From Candidatus Thalassarchaeaceae archaeon (lineage in GTDB: Archaea > Thermoplasmatota > Poseidoniia > Poseidoniales > Thalassarchaeaceae): DNA of 10,438 bases. The position numbers were made by a program, and so were the translations under genes. Below the pieces are notes generated by a model. The model saw only the letters and a program-made list of their open reading frames with translations. It made no database searches and was not told the origin of the DNA. The stretch lies in assembly GCA_030745885.1 (NCBI GenBank), contig JASLNR010000035.1, positions 1 to 10,438 of the forward strand, written 5' to 3'. Below are positions 6,442 to 10,438 of the stretch, piece after piece; within the stretch, counting starts at the first letter, position 1, and the number at the start of each line of letters is the position of its first letter.

Positions 6442-7392
6442 ATGCGCTCAGCCCGGGCACTGGCCCTCGCGATGCTCGTGCTCGTAGCGAGCATGGCCGG
6501 CTGCGCGGGCTCGGATGGCGAGGTCGATTCGGATTCCATCAACGTCCCGACCTGGCAGATTGGGGACTGGTGGCTCTACACGTTCTCGACCCCCGACTAC
6601 AGCGACGACACGGCTAGGCTCGTCGTGGCGAGCGATGGCGAGGAGAGCGGCACTGCCTACATGTTGGCTATCTCGAGCTTGGCTGAGGCCAGGCGGCACG
6701 CTGTGCTCAACCACAACCCATTCCTCGGAAGGGTCACGCACTCTGGCCTGAGTGCCTTCGAGAACGGGGTGGCCCAGCCAGTGCTGTCGTTCCCGATCGA
6801 GAAGGGGGGGTCATGGGGCTTCACACTGTTCTCTACTGAGTGGACTGCATCGGTGACAGGGGTCACGGGCGGAACGGCCATTATTGCGGGTGCCGCGTCT
6901 GACGGCTCGAGGTTGGACTACGTGTACGACAGCGGGATCGGCTACTTCTCCTCCTTCATATGGGCGGATGCCTCGGGAACGGAGCAACTCAGGATGATGG
7001 TGGCCGATCAGGGTTCTGGGCATATCGGGGACGTCTACTTCGTCAGGGGGGGTGACCTGTTCAGCGAAATCTGGGAGGACCCTGGCACAGACTTGGAGTT
7101 CCGTGACACATTCCTCGTCAGCGACCACCCCAGCGACGGCGAGTGGGACGAGATGGTCTATTTCATCGACGCAGAGTGCGGCAGCGGCTCTTCCAGCATC
7201 ACACTGACTCTGCGGGATCACCTATCTGCATCCGCTCTGGAGCGGATTTGGGGGCCCGGGGCAAGCGAGACGGGGACTTTGGGCACGATTCCATACCCCT
7301 CGGGGGAGTACACCCTGACAGCGACCTTCACCGGCACCGCGTTCCTGCGGGTCATAATCGCGGGCGGCATCACCGAGTCGTGGAGCCTCTAG
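6442..7392 (+). CDS. Predicted lipoprotein, unknown function
   Basis: The 316-residue product has a signal peptide with Arg2 and Arg5, a hydrophobic core (LALAMLVLVAS) and a lipobox SMAGC, so Cys21 is the probable lipidation site. The mature protein starts with a Gly/Asp/Ser-rich acidic spacer. It then has WQIGDWWLYTF at 39-48, a pattern often seen at the start of archaeal extracellular beta-rich domains. The rest alternates Gly/Thr/Ser-rich beta strands with few charged helices, ending in a possible second beta domain at about 240-316. It has no catalytic motif that I recognise, and its binding partner is unknown. ATG at 6442 follows GAGGACGGGG (6428-6437), and the signal peptide confirms the start. 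It may be co-transcribed with hppA. Its TAG stop (7390-7392) overlaps the TAG of the convergent glutaredoxin-like gene in a shared CTAG. Confidence 0.8.
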   Translation: MRSARALALAMLVLVASMAGCAGSDGEVDSDSINVPTWQIGDWWLYTFSTPDYSDDTARLVVASDGEESGTAYMLAISSLAEARRHAVLNHNPFLGRVTHSGLSAFENGVAQPVLSFPIEKGGSWGFTLFSTEWTASVTGVTGGTAIIAGAASDGSRLDYVYDSGIGYFSSFIWADASGTEQLRMMVADQGSGHIGDVYFVRGGDLFSEIWEDPGTDLEFRDTFLVSDHPSDGEWDEMVYFIDAECGSGSSSITLTLRDHLSASALERIWGPGASETGTLGTIPYPSGEYTLTATFTGTAFLRVIIAGGITESWSL

Positions 7393-7661
7393 AGGTAATC
7401 GATAAGGTTGTCCGAGCCTCCCACGAACACCGGCTCTTCGCCCCTCAAGTCGAACACTACCGGAACCGTTCGGTGTCCCGTCTGACTGACCACCGCTTGC
7501 CTGAGCCCATCGTGATGATCGAGGTTGACATCGGTGAAGCTCAGTTCTTTGGATTCGAGGACCCTGAAGGCGAATGAGCAGAAGGGGCAGATGGTCTGGG
7601 TGAAGACCAAGAAGTCGGTCTCAGTCCCTATAATTATCTCACGAAACTGCGACAGGCTCAC
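7389..7661 (-). CDS. Glutaredoxin-like thiol-disulfide oxidoreductase
   Basis: Counting from GTG at 7661 (90 residues), the thioredoxin fold is complete. The first strand is DFLVFTQT at 16-23. The redox active site is CPFC (Cys25, Cys28). A helix and strand (LSFTDVNLD) follow, then the cis-proline TVP (Pro68), the VFV strand and GGSDNL at 81-86, which in glutaredoxins contacts glutathione or another thiol cofactor. The natural thiol partner in this organism is unknown. An upstream ATG at 7730 would add 23 residues overlapping the preceding gene by 92 bases; those residues do not look like part of the fold. GTG 7661 overlaps the preceding gene by only 23 bases and has a GGGGG-containing stretch just upstream. 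The tight overlap suggests co-transcription with the protease-transporter gene. Confidence 0.85.
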   Translation of the reverse strand: MSLSQFREIIIGTETDFLVFTQTICPFCSFAFRVLESKELSFTDVNLDHHDGLRQAVVSQTGHRTVPVVFDLRGEEPVFVGGSDNLIDYL

Positions 7662-10438
7662 CGCCCCCTTCTTGGTCAGACCACCATCCAGACTCGCCCA
7701 AATCGTCCGGAAGGACAGCGTCCACGGCATCCTTCTCCTCGAGCACTCTATTGCACTCTTCCGGGTCGATGAAGATTAGGAAGAAGACTGTGAACATTGT
7801 GAGTGCTGCCCCCACGTATATCGTGGTGCTGTAATTGTTGTCAAAAATCTGCAGCATCCTGCCAGTGAAGGTGTATGCCATCACTCCTGAGAGGTTGAAC
7901 ATTGACATGTATGCGGTGAATTGTGTCCCTCCGACCTTGCTCCATGTCATCTTCATGCAGACAGCAATCACACATATCCAAGCAACTCCGTTTACTAGGC
8001 CTCGAATAATCAGATAGGCCGTCATAACCACTGTGTTGGTCCAGAATGGTTCCAGTACCGCCAGCATAGCATTGCACACCGCAAGGCTTGTGAAGCCGAT
8101 CATTGCCACCCTTCTGACCCCGAACTTATCTCCCAGCATACCCCCTGCAATCTGGCCGGTCATGACTGCAAGGATGACGATACCGCCAACGATGACGTTG
8201 TAATCCTCCTGTTCCCATCCTGCCCGATTGATGAATATATCAATCACGATTGGGTCTATGAAAAGGTACAGTTCGGACAGAAGGCACAGGAAAATAAGCA
8301 TGAAAGAGGATCTTAGGTGGAATGCCTTGGTAAGATTGAAACTTGTCTGAGCAAGAGTCCTGCGGGGTCCTTGGGGCAACATCGAGAATGGGTTAAAGAC
8401 TCGAGGTATTGAGACCGTCCTAGCGATTAAGGCAGTGATAATGGCTAGAACGATCCCGTAGAATGCGATCGACTTTGCTGTCCCGTATAGTGGAACGGTC
8501 AGGTCAACTGAAATTATCGCAAATAACAGCCCAGCAACAAAGATGGTTAGGGATACAATAGTCAGCAGGGCTGCGAGTGAGATTCTTTCGTCGAATGTTG
8601 ACCTACCCACCGCCCGAGCCGCCCACCATCTGGATTCTTCTGGCTCCTCCCAGTATAGCCTCTCATCCACTTCAAATTCAGATACCCCGTAAGAATCCGT
8701 GGATTCAGGATATAGTGATTCTTGATTGGATGGTCTTGACCATGGGAATAGGCGGGTGCCGGGTTTCTCGTACAGGAACATTGGAAGAATCATGATCAGA
8801 AGCAGGATGGGGAGTTGTATGGAGAGCATCCCCTTGATGCCGATCGTCTTGGCGAATCCGCCAAGGACCGCGCCACCGACAATCATCCCGCCTCGCTTGG
8901 ACGCGAACATGTACCCGTTTGCCTTCGAGACCTCGTCATCCCGAAGAACGTCCACTGCGAGGGCGTCGGTGCTGACGTCCTGCAGGGAAGCGAAGATGTT
9001 GTGCACGAACATTAGCTTGATCACTAGGTCGATCTGCCCCGTCAAGTCCGGGACAAAAAGGAGAGTCCCAATTGTGACGGCCATTCCAAACTGGGCGAAT
9101 AATATCCACAGCCTACGGGAACCGAATTGGGGTAGGCTCAACGTGTCGATGACGGGCCCCCATATCCACTTGAAGGTCCAAGGCAAGGCGACGGTTGCGA
9201 ATAACAAACCAATCTCTTGGGGGGTAAACCCGTTGTCCGAGAGATATGATGCGAAGGCGACAGTCGCGAACCCCCATGGGAGGCCTTGGGCGAAGTAAAG
9301 GACACACAACGAGACCATCCTTCTGAGTCTGTTCTCAGTCAGGCTCTGTCCGTCGAACCACTCCTCAACAAGTTGTTCTCTGTTGTAGAGCACGTATGCT
9401 AACAGGGGCAGTAAGATTAGCGACAGCCCGATAATCAGAATTCTCGAGCTGCTCGAACCGGTTGCTTCTGCCGGTGCTACCATATCCAGAAGGATGACCC
9501 TGCGGGCATCCACTGGGGATATGTGGTCGTCATCGACAATCAGACGGGCGTAGATGGTCGTGTTTCCAGACTCGTTGTGCGGGTCCAGCTTGATCCCCCA
9601 CTGGGCCCAGTCGCCCAACGGGGAGGAGTCTTCCGCCGCCCTCCACTGGCTACCACCGACGCGGACCTGAACCTCGCCCTGACCGGGGGCCGCGCCCGAG
9701 GCGGTGCCCGATAGGTAGCTCTGGTTGAGCACCTCGTCCATCGAGTTAATGTCCATCGAGACGTTCAGGGAGCGGTCAATGCTTCCTGCGGCCTCAACGA
9801 AGGCGACGGGGTCGGCCTGGCCGTAACCGAACTCGTTGTCTGGTCTCGTCTCCAGCAGGCTGCAGTCATTGAGTCCCGCGTCTCCGAAGAGGGAGACCTC
9901 ACGCTCGATCGACTTGTCGGACACGATGGCCTTCAACTCGGAAGGAGTGAGGTCTGGGTTGGCTTGAATCATCAGGGCGGCAATGCCGGCCATCAGGGGG
10001 GTTGCCATGCTGGTGCCGGACTTGCTGGTATAGCCGTCCTGGGTGGCAGCGTCGGGGGCCATAATGCTGGAGCCGATGGTGGCGACGTCCGGTTTGACGC
10101 GGAGGTCCGAGGTGTACCCGCGGCTGCTGTAGATGGCGAGGCTGAGGTCCTTGTCGAGGCTCGCCACCGTAATCGGCAGGCGCGCATCGCCGGGGCTGTC
10201 TATGGTATTGCAGCCGACTAAGGTAGCGCCTCCGAACTCGTTGCCAGCAGAGAGGGTAGTGATGATGCCGGCCTCGACCACCATGTCCATCTGTCGGCTC
10301 CAGGCGGAGTTTCCGTCATTGTCGACGTGGATCTCGAACTGCTGCTCACCCAGAGACGAGGTAACGATGTCAATGCCGTACTTGTCCCTGTTGTCTATGG
10401 CCCACTGGGCGCCCTCTATGACGTCCTCTATGTCGCCG
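7639..10438 (-). CDS. Subtilisin-family (S8) protease fused to AmpG/PAT-type MFS transporter (5' end outside window)
   Basis: The frame is open to the right edge; about 932 residues are visible (numbered from the edge). Residues 1-220 are the C-terminal two-thirds of an S8 protease: DVIEGAQWAIDN helix and TSSLG strand, oxyanion Asn66 in SAGN, and the catalytic Ser143 in GTSMATP. The Asp and His of the triad must lie beyond the window. A beta domain (about 220-320, with SGTASG and VQVRVGGSQW) and a membrane helix (about 332-352) follow. After a cytoplasmic linker (YNREQLVEEWFDGQ..RLRR), residues 374-891 form a polytopic transporter. It has the AmpG-like signature LYFAQGLPWG, then LPWTFKWIWGPVID and LQDVSTDALAVD. 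PAT-family members move muropeptides or acetyl-CoA; the substrate here is unknown. The tail is acidic. Met374 (base 9318) is a possible internal start, but it has no well-spaced ribosome binding site. The transporter half is markedly AT-richer than the protease half. Confidence 0.85.
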   Translation of the reverse strand, partial: GDIEDVIEGAQWAIDNRDKYGIDIVTSSLGEQQFEIHVDNDGNSAWSRQMDMVVEAGIITTLSAGNEFGGATLVGCNTIDSPGDARLPITVASLDKDLSLAIYSSRGYTSDLRVKPDVATIGSSIMAPDAATQDGYTSKSGTSMATPLMAGIAALMIQANPDLTPSELKAIVSDKSIEREVSLFGDAGLNDCSLLETRPDNEFGYGQADPVAFVEAAGSIDRSLNVSMDINSMDEVLNQSYLSGTASGAAPGQGEVQVRVGGSQWRAAEDSSPLGDWAQWGIKLDPHNESGNTTIYARLIVDDDHISPVDARRVILLDMVAPAEATGSSSSRILIIGLSLILLPLLAYVLYNREQLVEEWFDGQSLTENRLRRMVSLCVLYFAQGLPWGFATVAFASYLSDNGFTPQEIGLLFATVALPWTFKWIWGPVIDTLSLPQFGSRRLWILFAQFGMAVTIGTLLFVPDLTGQIDLVIKLMFVHNIFASLQDVSTDALAVDVLRDDEVSKANGYMFASKRGGMIVGGAVLGGFAKTIGIKGMLSIQLPILLLIMILPMFLYEKPGTRLFPWSRPSNQESLYPESTDSYGVSEFEVDERLYWEEPEESRWWAARAVGRSTFDERISLAALLTIVSLTIFVAGLLFAIISVDLTVPLYGTAKSIAFYGIVLAIITALIARTVSIPRVFNPFSMLPQGPRRTLAQTSFNLTKAFHLRSSFMLIFLCLLSELYLFIDPIVIDIFINRAGWEQEDYNVIVGGIVILAVMTGQIAGGMLGDKFGVRRVAMIGFTSLAVCNAMLAVLEPFWTNTVVMTAYLIIRGLVNGVAWICVIAVCMKMTWSKVGGTQFTAYMSMFNLSGVMAYTFTGRMLQIFDNNYSTTIYVGAALTMFTVFFLIFIDPEECNRVLEEKDAVDAVLPDDLGESGWWSDQEGGGEPVAVS

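Noticed and set aside
7662..7730. Upstream ATG start for the glutaredoxin-like gene
   Set aside because: The extra 23 residues lie entirely over the end of the protease-transporter gene and are not part of a thioredoxin fold; GTG 7661 gives a normal family length.
8726..9298. Plus-strand frame of 190 codons over the transporter
   Set aside because: The minus frame has clear AmpG-like motifs. The plus frame is rich in Arg, Pro and Ser and has no membrane or domain pattern.
10288..10290. ATG at 10290 as the true start of the protease-transporter gene
   Set aside because: The frame stays open to the window edge, and the 49 residues upstream contain the expected S8 helix (VIEGAQWAIDN) and TSSLG strand, so the gene begins outside the window.
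1..10438. CRISPR array, insertion sequence, tRNA, rRNA or defence island
   Set aside because: By reading, I saw no regularly spaced repeats, transposase motifs, cloverleaf or CCA-ending structures, and no rRNA-like stretches. Nearly all DNA is accounted for by protein genes.

Overview
The window looks like chromosomal DNA from a compact, moderately GC-rich archaeal genome, most likely a planktonic euryarchaeon of the Marine Group II (Poseidoniales) kind or a close Thermoplasmatota relative. The evidence is indirect: GGTGA-type ribosome binding sites, AT-rich TATA-like boxes about 25 bases before starts, GTG and TTG starts, almost no intergenic space, many small membrane proteins with acidic ectodomains, and an integral-membrane pyrophosphatase. 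No rRNA, tRNA or other phylogenetic marker is present, so the lineage is inference. No gene-free stretch exceeds 300 bases; the longest gaps are about 60-80 bases.

Layout. Bases 1-587 (+) hold the 3' end of an NAD+ synthetase gene and a 50-residue single-helix membrane protein. Bases 597-2605 (-) hold three membrane proteins in one direction: a bacterial-PH-domain protein, a three-helix protein, and a two-helix protein with a sequon-rich ectodomain. Base 2640 starts a small three-helix protein (+). It converges, with a 2-base gap, on a NifU-like Fe-S protein gene (3020-3295, -). That gene shares a 62-base divergent control region with a stand-alone class I glutamine amidotransferase (+). A membrane pyrophosphatase gene (4338-6392, +) with a clear promoter and ribosome binding site follows, then a lipoprotein (6442-7392, +). 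The lipoprotein gene's stop overlaps, in a shared CTAG, the stop of a glutaredoxin-like gene (-). Upstream of that, an open frame runs off the right edge (7639-10438, -) and joins a subtilisin-family protease to an AmpG/PAT-type transporter.

How they fit. Most genes are housekeeping or envelope functions: NAD synthesis, PPi-driven ion pumping, Fe-S and thiol redox chemistry, surface lipoproteins and membrane proteins of unknown role. The item most deserving attention is the protease-permease fusion. Its predicted topology (protease outside, one anchor helix, short basic cytoplasmic linker, then a transporter) suggests that digestion of extracellular protein may be physically tied to uptake. 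The second is the divergent Fe-S/amidotransferase control region, which carries a perfect 6-2-6 dyad. No CRISPR array, insertion sequence, tRNA or defence system was seen.
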